Notes: generated from the sequence alone by a model not told the origin. DNA of 64,000 nucleotides from PALSA-607 sp036501485 (GCA_036501485.1 DASYAG010000016.1:91605-155604); one strand, 5' to 3'. Counted from the stretch's first letter, positions 50,459 to 58,785 are shown. Translations and numbers: made by a program.

Positions 50459-51061
50459 ATGCCGGGAATCGTGTCGCCAGGCTTTTTTGGTCGTAGGCGC
50501 GAGGGCGGCCAGGCGTTGCCACCTGGCCAGTATCTGGTGCGCGACTTCCCGGTGCTGTCGGCGGGTCCGACGCCCCGAGTCAATCTGGACACGTGGGAGT
50601 TCCGCATCGTCGCCGAGACTGGCGAGCAGCGGACCTGGGACTGGAAGGCGTTTCGCGCGCTACCCGCCGTCGACGTGACCGTCGACCTGCACTGCGTCAC
50701 GAAATGGTCAAAGCTCGGTACCGCGTGGCGTGGCGTGTCGGTCGACGTCCTGGTTGAGGGCATTGAGACCAACGCGGAGTACGCGCTGGTTCTGTCGTAT
50801 GGCGGTTACACCACGAACCTGCCGTTGCGCGACTTGCTCGACGGCAAGGCGTGGCTCGCGTTCGCCTATGACGGATCCGACTTGACGCCCGAACATGGTG
50901 GTCCGGTGCGACTCCTCGTCCCGCACCTCTACTTGTGGAAGTCGGCGAAGTGGGTGCGCGGGATCGACCTGCGCACGACCGAGCAGCGGGGTTTCTGGGA
51001 ACAGTTGGGCTACCACGATTACGGAGACCCGTGGCTCGAGCAGCGGTACTCGGAAGACTGA
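50459..51061 (+). CDS. Molybdopterin-dependent oxidoreductase (sulfite oxidase fold, MsrP-like)
   Basis: 200-aa single-domain molybdenum cofactor protein. Cys79 in VTVDLHCVTKWS is the expected Mo ligand. GVSVDVLVEGIE, YALVLSYGGYTTNLPLRDLL, LLVPHLYLWKSAKWVRGIDL and FWEQLGYHDYGDPW are typical of the soluble actinobacterial group. There is no twin-arginine signal, so it acts in the cytoplasm. It is followed directly by a flavin reductase gene and a zinc-ribbon gene, the probable electron supply and an accessory protein. ATG after GCAGGAGG. Substrate unknown. Confidence 0.9.
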   Translation: MPGIVSPGFFGRRREGGQALPPGQYLVRDFPVLSAGPTPRVNLDTWEFRIVAETGEQRTWDWKAFRALPAVDVTVDLHCVTKWSKLGTAWRGVSVDVLVEGIETNAEYALVLSYGGYTTNLPLRDLLDGKAWLAFAYDGSDLTPEHGGPVRLLVPHLYLWKSAKWVRGIDLRTTEQRGFWEQLGYHDYGDPWLEQRYSED

Positions 51062-51786
51062 CCTGGCGGGTCGGCACGCTGGTCTCATTTCGTGACGAGA
51101 CCGCGGTCGCCCGTACGGTGGTCTTCCAAATCCCTGACTGGCCTGGGCACCTCGCCGGCCAGCACGTCGATGTCCGGCTCACCGCGGCTGACGGTTATTC
51201 GACAGAGCGTTCCTACTCGATCGCGTCGGCCGTCGACGGCGACCTCGTCGAGCTCACTGTCGAGCGATTGCCGGACGGCGAGGTGTCGCCGTATTTGTCA
51301 CAGGTGCTGCGGGTCGGCGATCAGATCGAGTTGCGCGGACCGATAGGCGGGTGGTTCGTGTGGGATCCGGAGGTTGATTCGCCGGCGCTGCTGGTCGGTG
51401 GCGGTTCAGGCGTGGTCCCGTTGATGGCGATGGTGCGCACCCGCGCGCAGCTCGGTTCGGCGACCCCGTTTCGGCTGCTCTACTCGGTTCGGGACCCGGC
51501 ATCGGTGCTGTACGGGCCGGAACTCGATCGGCTGCGGTCTGATCCGATGCTCGAGGTGCAGTACGCATTCACCCGTCAGACGCCGGCTGGGTACTCGCGG
51601 CCGCCCGGTCGCATTGACGCTGCGTACCTCGACGAGTTCGGCTATAGCGCCGCGCTTCGACCGGCCGTGTTTGTGTGCGGCCCGACAGGCTTCGTCGAAA
51701 CGATCGCCGATCTGCTCGTTGCCGCCGGCCACAACCCGCACCGTGTGAAGACCGAGCGCTTTGGACCTAGTGGAGGGAGCAGTTGA
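51031..51786 (+). CDS. Ferredoxin reductase-like flavoprotein
   Basis: 251 aa. FAD-binding beta-barrel with RSYSIAS, then an NAD(P)-binding domain with GGGSGVVPLMAMVR and VFVCGPTGFVETIADLL. No [2Fe-2S] ferredoxin domain. GTG 51031 (GGAG before it) lies inside the molybdoenzyme gene, a 31-bp overlap; a CTG at 51058 would be the only later choice before conserved sequence. Its likely job is to pass electrons between NAD(P)H and the molybdoenzyme encoded just upstream. Confidence 0.85.
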   Translation: MARAAVLGRLTWRVGTLVSFRDETAVARTVVFQIPDWPGHLAGQHVDVRLTAADGYSTERSYSIASAVDGDLVELTVERLPDGEVSPYLSQVLRVGDQIELRGPIGGWFVWDPEVDSPALLVGGGSGVVPLMAMVRTRAQLGSATPFRLLYSVRDPASVLYGPELDRLRSDPMLEVQYAFTRQTPAGYSRPPGRIDAAYLDEFGYSAALRPAVFVCGPTGFVETIADLLVAAGHNPHRVKTERFGPSGGSS

Positions 51787-52043
51787 TGAGCATCGCTCTT
51801 GACGGCAACACGATCGCGGGCGCGCTTGGTGAGTTGTTCGCGGTCGATGTGAGTGTCGCCGTGTTCGAGTGCGCAGGATGCGGCCACTCCGGCGTGGTTG
51901 CGGAGGTCGTGGTCTACGCCGACGCACCTGGCATGGTCGGGCGCTGTCCGGCGTGTTCCGATGTGCTCGTTCGTCTCGTGCGATCAGACCGCCGGGCCTG
52001 GCTCGACATGAGCGGCGTCGTCAGCCTGCGCATCGAGCTCTAG
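51786..52043 (+). CDS. Small zinc-ribbon protein (DUF6510-like)
   Basis: 85 aa with two CxxC pairs, ECAGCGHSG and RCPACSDVL, forming a zinc ribbon, and a C-terminal strand (WLDMSGVVSLRIEL). The ATG shares a base with the reductase stop (TGATG). The order molybdoenzyme, flavin reductase, zinc ribbon is one I recall as repeated in actinobacteria, suggesting a third component of the same system. Function unknown. Convergent with the SRPBCC gene, overlapping 4 bp. Confidence 0.8.
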   Translation: MSIALDGNTIAGALGELFAVDVSVAVFECAGCGHSGVVAEVVVYADAPGMVGRCPACSDVLVRLVRSDRRAWLDMSGVVSLRIEL

Positions 52044-52510
52044 CTACTCGGGGCTGACGTTGCGGACCGTGCCTCGATCGCTCGCAAGGTGGCGCGGAAG
52101 TTCTTGCGGATGAAGGTTGTGCCGAGCACGACCAACAGCGCGCCGATCAGCCGGCCTTTGAAGTTGATGCCATTGCGAACAATCACCGTGCGCACCGACG
52201 TCGCGCCGTCCGGCGTTGGCGTAAGCGTGTAGCGATGGCCGCTGCCCGGGCCCCAGGTGTTGCTGTCGGTTGTGGTGAGGACGATGTCGGTCGGGTTCGA
52301 CCAGTCGTAGCGCAGGCGCTCCCACACTGCGCCACCGGCCTTCGAGCCTTCAGTGAAGTCGGCCCAGGTGTCGCCGCGGTCGTGCACGACCAGGAACTCA
52401 GGCTTGCTGTTGGTCCAGATCTTGGATCTGTCGGGGCGAAAGTCAATCAGCGCATCCAGGAATTGCGCCGGGGTCGCGGTAGTTCGTTCGGTGACCGTGA
52501 TCGTCGTCAT
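52040..52510 (-). CDS. SRPBCC family protein
   Basis: 156 aa with the START/Bet v 1-like helix-grip fold pattern: TITVTERTTATPAQFLDALI, FTEGSKAGGAVWERLRYDWS, TVIVRNGINFKGRLIGALLV. The C-terminal half contains a hydrophobic stretch (GRLIGALLVVLGTTFI), perhaps a membrane-associated helix. The ligand or reaction is unknown. ATG 52510 is chosen because the protein then begins at the first strand. Confidence 0.75.
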   Translation of the reverse strand: MTTITVTERTTATPAQFLDALIDFRPDRSKIWTNSKPEFLVVHDRGDTWADFTEGSKAGGAVWERLRYDWSNPTDIVLTTTDSNTWGPGSGHRYTLTPTPDGATSVRTVIVRNGINFKGRLIGALLVVLGTTFIRKNFRATLRAIEARSATSAPSS

Positions 52511-52568
52511 GAGCACCACTGTAAGCGCCGACGACGCAGCGGCGGCCGGGTTGGGTCGTTCACGGCCG

Positions 52569-53537
52569 ATGCGCCACAGTGGACGCGTGACGTCGTGGAC
52601 GTGGGACGGACCCACGGTGGTGCTGTCTGTCGTGTTGACGGTGGCCTACGGGTGGGGTGTCGCGCGCGTGCGGTCGCGCGGACTTCAGTGGCCGGCGCGA
52701 CGGACGGTGGCCTGGCTGATCGGCATCCTTAGCTTGCTGATCATTACCGTTGGCGGCCTTGGAGCGCACGCGCACACGCTGCTGTGGGTGTACACAGTGC
52801 AGGTTCTGACGCTGCTGCTCGCGACTCCAGTGTTGTTTGCCTACGGTCGTCCGCTGGCGTTGGCCGCCGATGCGCTGTCGCCGCGCGCGGCCGCATGGGT
52901 GCTTCAGGCGCGGTCTGGCGCGCTGCTACGCCTCGCTTCGAATCCGGCGATCGGACCGCTGGTCGTCCCTATCGTGTTGTCGGTCATCTTCTTCAGCCCA
53001 GTGCTCACGGTGACGCTCGAGCGCTCGTGGGCGTACTACCTGCTTCAGTTCGTGCTCATCGGTATCGGTCTGGTCATCGCGATCGGCCTCGTAGGCGACG
53101 GCGCTGAACGCGACAGCTCTCTCGCACTCGCGGCGACGGTGGCGATCGCGTTCGTCGAGCTGCTTTTCGATGCGGTCCCCGGCATCGTGTTGCGACTGCG
53201 CACCCATCTCGTGGCCACTGCGTATTGGACCCGCGTGCATCACTTCGACAGGATGCGTGCGCTGACCGATCAGCAGCATGCCGGCGCAGCTTTGTGGTTC
53301 ATTGCAGAGTTCGCGGACCTGCCCTTCCTGCTGATCGTGATCCGGCGCTGGATCCGGGTCGACCAGCTCGACGCCGTCCGCATTGATCGTGAACTCGACG
53401 CCGTTGACGTTCAGCGTGAGCACCACACGGCACCGGAAGGCGAGTTCACGACGCCGTGGTGGGAGACCGATCCGACCCGGCTGCGCGGGCATCCGATCCA
53501 GCGCGCGACGCCGGGCGAGCCGCCCGATCAAGCTTGA
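52569..53537 (+). CDS. CtaG-like cytochrome c oxidase assembly membrane protein
   Basis: 322 aa with seven membrane helices (caa3_CtaG family). Visible signatures: WVYTVQVLTLLLATPVLFAY with ...GRPLALA, FFSPVLTVTLERSWAYYLLQ, LLFDAVPGIVLRL, DQQHAGAALWFIAEFADLPF. The conserved His and polar residues in helices suggest copper or haem handling during oxidase assembly. Start is uncertain: ATG 52569, GTG 52587 or ATG 52509. The soluble acidic C-terminus ends just before a strong hairpin. Confidence 0.85.
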   Translation: MRHSGRVTSWTWDGPTVVLSVVLTVAYGWGVARVRSRGLQWPARRTVAWLIGILSLLIITVGGLGAHAHTLLWVYTVQVLTLLLATPVLFAYGRPLALAADALSPRAAAWVLQARSGALLRLASNPAIGPLVVPIVLSVIFFSPVLTVTLERSWAYYLLQFVLIGIGLVIAIGLVGDGAERDSSLALAATVAIAFVELLFDAVPGIVLRLRTHLVATAYWTRVHHFDRMRALTDQQHAGAALWFIAEFADLPFLLIVIRRWIRVDQLDAVRIDRELDAVDVQREHHTAPEGEFTTPWWETDPTRLRGHPIQRATPGEPPDQA

Positions 53538-53554
53538 GTCAGCGCCGGGCATGA

Positions 53555-53589
53555 CTGCGGCCCGGAACCTCGTCGGTTCCGGGCCGCAG
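53555..53589. terminator. Strong bidirectional hairpin terminator
   Basis: A perfect 15-bp stem CTGCGGCCCGGAACC (53555-53569) / GGTTCCGGGCCGCAG (53575-53589) closes a 5-nt loop TCGTC, between the convergent CtaG-like and substrate-binding protein genes. No T-tract on either side. It should stop or protect both transcripts. Confidence 0.88.
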
Positions 53590-53611
53590 CGCTGTCAGTG
53601 GTGCGTGCCGA

Positions 53612-54694
53612 TCAGGAAGCAGGCTTCGCGAGGTCGGCGATGGACGTGAGGTGGTACTTGGCGGCCGTCGCCTGGGTGACGACAATCGCGTCGCTGTCTT
53701 GCGCGGCTGACTGAGTGAGCACGGTCAGGCTTGACGGGAGCGCGGTCTGGAGCGCGGTGAACACGTCGGTCGGGCTGACCGCCGTGGCCGTCTTGTCGAC
53801 GAACTGCAGCAACGCACCGTTGTACTCAGGAAGTAGGTCGATCGAGCCGTCTTCGAGACCGGGCAAGTACTTCTCCCGGCTGCCGATGTTGAGCTTGGTC
53901 GAGATCGTCGCACCTTGGTCCTTCAATGCCTCGGCGTAGATCTCGGCAAGGAGCACATTCTCCGGGAAGTTCGCCGAACCGACGACGAGCTTCGACCCGC
54001 TCGCTGCGGTGCCCTTCGCGTCGAGACCCTGGCTGGTGAGCCAGGTTTTCGCCACCGCGTCGGGGTCTTGCTTGTTGGTGATGACCTGAACGAGCAGCGT
54101 GGTGAGGCCAGCGGTCGTCAGTTTGGCCGAGACGGCATTGAGCGTGCTCGTGATCCCCGGTGTCACCTTCGCCTTGTTGAGGAGCGGGAGAATGTTCTGT
54201 GCGGCGAAATTGCTCTTCGGGTCGGCGAGCACGACGAAGTTATTCGCTGCGATGCTCGGGTCGGTGCTGAAGATGTCGGCTGCGTCAACCTGGCCGTTCT
54301 TCAGTGCGGCAATGGTGACGGGGCCGGCTTCATCGAGTTGCTTGAAGCTTTTGAACGTGACGCCGTAGTTCTTTGCCAGGCCGGCAATGCCGTCGACGCG
54401 GGTTTGGAACTCCGGCGGCGCACCCAAAATGAGCTGACTCGCGATGGTCGGGCCACTGGCTGCGCTACTTGCTGCTGGTGCGGGCGATGACGCGGCTGCC
54501 GACGACGGTGCTGCCGGTGCCGACGACGCGGCTGCCGACGATGGTGCTGCCGGTGCGGACGACGCTGCAGCCGTTGTCGCGGCCGGCGCAGCGCTACTCG
54601 GCGTGCTCGCCGTCTTCTTGGAGCTGCTGCAACCCGCGAGCCCGAGGGCAAGCGTGATTCCAGTAGCTCCGATAAGTAGGACCTTGCGATTCAT
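53612..54694 (-). CDS. Osmoprotectant-type substrate-binding lipoprotein with swapped halves
   Basis: 360 aa. Lipobox LAGC (Cys22), then an Ala/Pro/Ser repeat spacer to about residue 80. The binding domain is OpuAC/ProX-like, but the parts come in reversed order. Residues 84-224 (LILGAPPEFQTRVDG ... AVAKTWLTSQGL) are what is normally the C-terminal half. Residues 236-360 (LVVGSANFPENVLLAE, LNIGSREKYLPGLEDGSIDL, LTSIADLAK) are what is normally the N-terminal half. A short linker, DAKGTAASGSK, joins them. Both halves are otherwise complete, which suggests a circular permutation that keeps the fold. It delivers glycine betaine, choline or a related solute to the permeases encoded upstream. Confidence 0.92.
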   Translation of the reverse strand: MNRKVLLIGATGITLALGLAGCSSSKKTASTPSSAAPAATTAAASSAPAAPSSAAASSAPAAPSSAAASSPAPAASSAASGPTIASQLILGAPPEFQTRVDGIAGLAKNYGVTFKSFKQLDEAGPVTIAALKNGQVDAADIFSTDPSIAANNFVVLADPKSNFAAQNILPLLNKAKVTPGITSTLNAVSAKLTTAGLTTLLVQVITNKQDPDAVAKTWLTSQGLDAKGTAASGSKLVVGSANFPENVLLAEIYAEALKDQGATISTKLNIGSREKYLPGLEDGSIDLLPEYNGALLQFVDKTATAVSPTDVFTALQTALPSSLTVLTQSAAQDSDAIVVTQATAAKYHLTSIADLAKPAS

Positions 54695-54758
54695 GAGAAA
54701 TCTCCTTGTTGGCGTGCCGAATTGTCGAGCTCGGAAAGTCTTGTGATCCCCGTGTTTG

Positions 54759-55523
54759 TCAGACTGCCGCGACCTCCGCTTGGACGATGTCGGCCGCGGC
54801 TGGTCCGCCCGCCGTCATGGCTTTCTTCGAGAAGCGGCCTGACACACCGCGGGAAACAACGTGTCGCTGGATGAACGCGAGCACCGAATCGGTGAGGAGT
54901 GCCAGCAGCGCAACGAGAACGCCACCACCGATCATCTGAGGAAAGTCTTGTTGGGCGAGCCCGTCGTAGATGAACCTGCCGAGGCCGCCGAGAGGGAGGT
55001 ACGACGCGATTGTCGCGGTGGCGATGACCTGTAGCGACGCACTGCGCAAGCCGGAGAAGATGAGCGGCAGACTGTTCGGAAGTTCGACCTGGAGCAGCAC
55101 CTGTGAGCCGGTCATGCCCATCGCGGATGCTGCGTCGCGCACCACGCCATCGACGTTCTGCACACCCGCGTACGTGTTCGACAGGATCGGCGGAATCGCG
55201 ATCAGTACGAGCACGATCTCAGTAGGAATCAGATACCCGAAATCGGTGCGGCCGTGGAAGTTCGGCGCGATCATCACCGTCAACAGGATCAGGACGCCGA
55301 CGGTTGGCAGGGCACGCAATGTGTTGGCGGCGCTCACGAGGAACGGCAGCCGGCCCGTGTGGCCCATGAAGAGTCCGAGCGGCAGCGCGATTGCCAGCGC
55401 GATTGCTACGGCGACGAACGAATATGTGACGTGGGCCTGTATCTGCGTACCGATGGCGGTCATGCCGTTGCCGCCACGCCAGTGTGCCGCGGTGGTCAGC
55501 CAACCGAAAACGTTGCCGATCAT
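54759..55523 (-). CDS. Osmoprotectant ABC transporter permease (OpuCB/OpuCD-like)
   Basis: 254 aa with five to six membrane segments. LRALPTVGVLILLTVMI and the EAA loop region AASAMGMTGSQVLLQVELPN are typical of glycine betaine/choline permeases. Its ATG overlaps the stop of the preceding permease (ATGA), favouring 55523 over Met at 55547. The C-terminus is longer than usual (SKKAMTAGGPAAADIVQAEV). Works with the second permease, ATPase and binding protein in one operon. Confidence 0.9.
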   Translation of the reverse strand: MIGNVFGWLTTAAHWRGGNGMTAIGTQIQAHVTYSFVAVAIALAIALPLGLFMGHTGRLPFLVSAANTLRALPTVGVLILLTVMIAPNFHGRTDFGYLIPTEIVLVLIAIPPILSNTYAGVQNVDGVVRDAASAMGMTGSQVLLQVELPNSLPLIFSGLRSASLQVIATATIASYLPLGGLGRFIYDGLAQQDFPQMIGGGVLVALLALLTDSVLAFIQRHVVSRGVSGRFSKKAMTAGGPAAADIVQAEVAAV

Positions 55524-56227
55524 CGGCCCTGCACCGCCCTGCGCCATGGCGTCAGCAGCCGGTTCGCGGTCACGATCACGCCGTCGAACGCGAGCGCGAG
55601 CGCAACACACAACACGATGCCGAGCACGATCGGCGGGTAGTACGCGGTCGGCGTCGACAGCTGAAAACCGGTGGTGAATAGCTGGCCCAGGTTGGCCAGC
55701 CCGATCGTGCCCGCGACCGCGACGATGCTGACGTTCGACACGGTCGCGACCCGAAGCCCCGCCGCAATAACCGGGACGGCGATGGGTAGCTCAACCTTGA
55801 CCAGTCGCTGCACCCGCCCGAATCCCATCGCGGTCGCCGCCTGCAGCACGTCTTCTGGTACCGATCCGAGACCGTCAGCCACCACGCGCACAAGCAGCGC
55901 GACCGAGTAGACCGTCAACGCGATCGGTACCTGAATCGGGTCGAGTGCCTTGAGACCGAGCAGCGGCGGGATGATCACGAACAGTGCGATCGACGGGATC
56001 GTGTAGAGCAGGCCCATGAGCGACAACATCGGCGGGTAGATCCACTTGTAGCGGCTGGCGAGCCAGCCGAGTGGCAGCGCGATCGCGAGGCCGATCACGA
56101 CCGGCAACGCCGAGAGCCACACGTGATCCCAGAGCCAGCTGAGGTCTTGGTGACGATGCGCGGTGAAGTAAGCCCAAAAATGCCAAGGGGACGACGAGGC
56201 GGCCCCCGCGGTGGACGTGGCTGTCAT
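55520..56227 (-). CDS. Osmoprotectant ABC transporter permease (OpuCB/OpuCD-like)
   Basis: 235 aa with five to six membrane segments. LLYTIPSIALFVIIPPLLGL and the EAA loop AATAMGFGRVQRLVKVELPI are clear, followed by GLANLGQLFTTGFQLS. It overlaps its neighbours by ATGA at both ends. It forms the translocation channel as a heterodimer with the product of the next gene. Confidence 0.92.
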   Translation of the reverse strand: MTATSTAGAASSSPWHFWAYFTAHRHQDLSWLWDHVWLSALPVVIGLAIALPLGWLASRYKWIYPPMLSLMGLLYTIPSIALFVIIPPLLGLKALDPIQVPIALTVYSVALLVRVVADGLGSVPEDVLQAATAMGFGRVQRLVKVELPIAVPVIAAGLRVATVSNVSIVAVAGTIGLANLGQLFTTGFQLSTPTAYYPPIVLGIVLCVALALAFDGVIVTANRLLTPWRRAVQGR

Positions 56228-57396
56228 CGGGGAGTCGCCCCCTGGACAGGAACTGCCTGAACGGGCACCGTCGGCACCGAAATCGTTTGCGAGTGGGCAG
56301 CTTGCTGTTGCTCGAGCAGCCGCACCACGTTCGCGGCCGTGATCGTGCCGGCAAACCGTCGTCCCTCGTCGACAATCACGCCACGCCCGGTCGGTGACGA
56401 CAGCGCAGCGTCAAGTACCGAACGGAACGTGCCGTTGACGGCTGCGACGGTGCCGCCGCGATGCAGCAGCGGCGGTGTTATCTGCAGCGAAGCGCGCGTG
56501 GCGTCGTCGCCAACGGCAAGCCAACCCTGCGGCCACCCGTGCTCGTCGACAACGAGCACCCAGCCATCACGCGCGACCGCGGCGGCCGCACTGACATCGG
56601 AGCCCATCAGCACGGTGGTTTCCGGATCGAGTTGCAGACCAGGAACGGCCTCGAACCCCAGCGCTCGATATCCGCGGTCACGACCGACGAAGCCGGCCAC
56701 GAAGTCGTCGACGGGATTCGACAGCAGATCGGCCGGCGTCGCGAGCTGCGCGAGCTTGCCACCGACCCGCATCACGGCGACCTGATCGCCGAGCTTGATC
56801 GCCTCGTCAATGTCGTGCGTGACGAACACGATCGTCTTGCTGAGCTCGCTCTGCAGTCGCAGGAACTCGTTTTGTAACTGCTCGCGCACGACAGGGTCGA
56901 CCGCGCTGAACGGCTCGTCCATCAACATGACCGGCGGGTCGGCGGCGAGCGCGCGGGCAACACCGACTCGCTGCTGCTGGCCGCCCGACAGCTGTGCGGG
57001 ATACCGCTTCGCGAAACTCGCAGGCAGCCCTACTCGCTCGAGCAACTCGAGAGCCTTCGCGCGCGCTTCTCGTTTGTTCTTCCCGAGCAGCAGCGGAACG
57101 GTGGCGACGTTGTCGACGATCGTGCGGTGCGGGAAGAGGCCGGCGTGCTGGATGACATATCCGATGCCGCGCCGCAGCTCGGTCGGCGACGTCGTCGAAT
57201 GGTCGCGGTCGTCGATCCAGATGCGGCCGCTGGTGGGCTCTATCATCCGGTTGATCATTCGCAGGCTGGTCGTTTTGCCGCACCCCGATGGCCCGACGAG
57301 CACAGTGATCTTGCCGGACGGCGCGGTGAGGCTGAGCTCGTCGACCGCCACGGTGCCGTCGGGATACGTCTTCGTCACCGAATCGAAGCGAATCAT
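56224..57396 (-). CDS. Osmoprotectant ABC transporter ATP-binding protein with CBS region
   Basis: 390 aa. Walker A GPSGCGKTT, Q-loop IQHAGLFPH, signature LSGGQQQRVGVARAL, Walker B VMLMDEPFSAVDP, H-loop FVTHDIDEA. The C-terminal 130 residues contain a CBS-like pair (WVLVVDEHGWPQGWLAV, GRGVIVDEGRRFAGTITAAN), which in OpuA-type ATPases senses ionic strength or nucleotides. Its ATG overlaps the IclR stop by 4 bp. It powers uptake of a quaternary amine or similar osmolyte. Confidence 0.94.
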   Translation of the reverse strand: MIRFDSVTKTYPDGTVAVDELSLTAPSGKITVLVGPSGCGKTTSLRMINRMIEPTSGRIWIDDRDHSTTSPTELRRGIGYVIQHAGLFPHRTIVDNVATVPLLLGKNKREARAKALELLERVGLPASFAKRYPAQLSGGQQQRVGVARALAADPPVMLMDEPFSAVDPVVREQLQNEFLRLQSELSKTIVFVTHDIDEAIKLGDQVAVMRVGGKLAQLATPADLLSNPVDDFVAGFVGRDRGYRALGFEAVPGLQLDPETTVLMGSDVSAAAAVARDGWVLVVDEHGWPQGWLAVGDDATRASLQITPPLLHRGGTVAAVNGTFRSVLDAALSSPTGRGVIVDEGRRFAGTITAANVVRLLEQQQAAHSQTISVPTVPVQAVPVQGATPR

Positions 57397-58091
57397 CGCG
57401 AGGCCACCTTCTCTGTCTTGCCCGCGTCCTCTGTCTTGCCCGCGTCGAGTTGGGCTGTCAGAGCGTCGGCTTCAGCGCTGACGATCTGGCCGTAGGCGTG
57501 CATGGTGTCGTCGTCGATCCGGTACGTCGGGCCAAGCAGGCTCAACGCACCCGCGATGCCGCCAGGCCGACGAATCGGCGCGACGATCGCAGTCACGTCG
57601 GGCTCGACGCGATCGCGCTGAGCCACATACCCATGTGGACCAACCTCACCCCGAAGCGCGTCACCCACGGCAAGATCCGCGGACGGGACGGCTTTGCCCA
57701 CCCAGCTCGTGTGGCGCACAGCGTGGGTGCCCTCGACCATCGCGATGTAGATCGCGGTATCGGCCGGGCCGGCGATGCTGAGGTAGGCAGATTCGCCGGT
57801 GGCCGCGACGATGCGCTTGAGAGCGGGCTCGGCCATCGCCACCAGGGCCTGGCGCCCGAGAGCGCTCGCGCCGAGCTGTACGAGGCGGGGACCGGCCCGA
57901 AACGAACCGTCGGCGCCGCGCGCAACGAACCCGGAACCCTCAAGCGTGCGGAGCAGTCGAAGCGCGGTGCTGGCCGGCAGGCCGGCCCGCCTCGCGCAGT
58001 CGGACAGCATGATCGGGTCTTCGTCACACACAACCGCGAGGAGGCCCAACGCACGGTCAACCGTGCGAGTGGACGACATTGCCGCGGCCAT
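57393..58091 (-). CDS. IclR family transcriptional regulator
   Basis: 232 aa. N-terminal winged helix (LGLLAVVCDEDPIMLSDCAR, RAGLPASTALRLLRTLEGSG) and C-terminal effector domain (VAMAEPALKRIVAATGESAY, VGDALRGEVGPHGYVAQRDR, TAIVAPIRRPGGIAGALSLL). It is the first gene of the osmoprotectant ABC operon, coupled by ATGA to the ATPase. That suggests regulation by a compound the transporter imports, for example a catabolised betaine or carnitine. An 18-bp direct repeat near the 3' end (57412-57446) duplicates DAGKTE. ATG 58091 with GGGAG upstream. Confidence 0.92.
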   Translation of the reverse strand: MAAAMSSTRTVDRALGLLAVVCDEDPIMLSDCARRAGLPASTALRLLRTLEGSGFVARGADGSFRAGPRLVQLGASALGRQALVAMAEPALKRIVAATGESAYLSIAGPADTAIYIAMVEGTHAVRHTSWVGKAVPSADLAVGDALRGEVGPHGYVAQRDRVEPDVTAIVAPIRRPGGIAGALSLLGPTYRIDDDTMHAYGQIVSAEADALTAQLDAGKTEDAGKTEKVASR

Positions 58092-58248
58092 GGTGGCTCC
58101 CTTCCCTATCGGATGAGTATGCATTGGTCGTTTCACTTAGCGCAACGCGGCTTCCAGGCAATGGCAGCCTTACACAGGGGTGTGACAGTTTTCCATCCAG
58201 ATTTCTTACGGATTGGATTCAATTTGGAATTCGCCGCAGAATGGCGCC

Positions 58249-58785
58249 GTGCCGCCGCCGCCCACATTTCGGGCTGCCACGCCGGACGATGTGGCGCTGG
58301 TAGTTGATCTTGTCGAGTCCGCCTACCGGGGTGAGCGGAGCAAAGCAGGCTGGACGACGGAGGCTGACCTACTCGGCGGCCAGCGCACCGATCGCGAGGC
58401 GATCGCGGCGGTCGTCTCGTCGAAAGACAGCCGCTTGCTGCTGGCCAGCGACGAGCACGGCGCGGTGATCGCGTGTTGCGCTATCGAACAACGCCGCGAG
58501 GGCCGCTCCTACTTCGGCACATTCGCCGTCCGACCTGGCTCGCAGGGTGGTGGCATCGGCAAGCTGGTGCTGGCGGAGGCAGAGCGGGTGGCGCGTGACG
58601 AGTGGGCGTGCGACGTGATCGAGATGACGGTGATCGGGCAACGCGAGGATCTCATCGCCTGGTACGGCAGGCGCGGCTACGTAGCGACCGGTGAGATGCG
58701 TCCTTTCCCTTACGGGGACGAGAGATTCGGGCTGCCAAAACGCGAGGATCTCTACTTCGTCGTACTCGCGAAGTCGCTCGTCTGA
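58249..58785 (+). CDS. GNAT family N-acetyltransferase
   Basis: 178 aa. FRAATPDDVALVVDLVESAY at the start, acetyl-CoA motif FGTFAVRPGSQGGGIGKLVL, then RDEWACDVIEMTVI and LIAWYGRRGYVATGEMRPFP. GTG 58249 is chosen; a TTG at 58213 is possible. The acceptor is unknown. Divergent from the IclR operon. The AT-richer upstream stretch (58190-58235), with ATTC...GAAT around 58217-58230, may hold the promoter and perhaps an operator. Confidence 0.85.
   Translation: MPPPPTFRAATPDDVALVVDLVESAYRGERSKAGWTTEADLLGGQRTDREAIAAVVSSKDSRLLLASDEHGAVIACCAIEQRREGRSYFGTFAVRPGSQGGGIGKLVLAEAERVARDEWACDVIEMTVIGQREDLIAWYGRRGYVATGEMRPFPYGDERFGLPKREDLYFVVLAKSLV

Noticed and set aside
54440..54620. Tandem repeat that might mark a recombination site near the binding protein
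   Set aside because: It encodes the Ala/Pro/Ser spacer common behind lipoboxes in this genome; nothing shows it caused the permutation.
58213..58230. IclR operator upstream of the acetyltransferase
   Set aside because: Only short ATTC/GAAT arms are seen; not distinct enough to list as a site.
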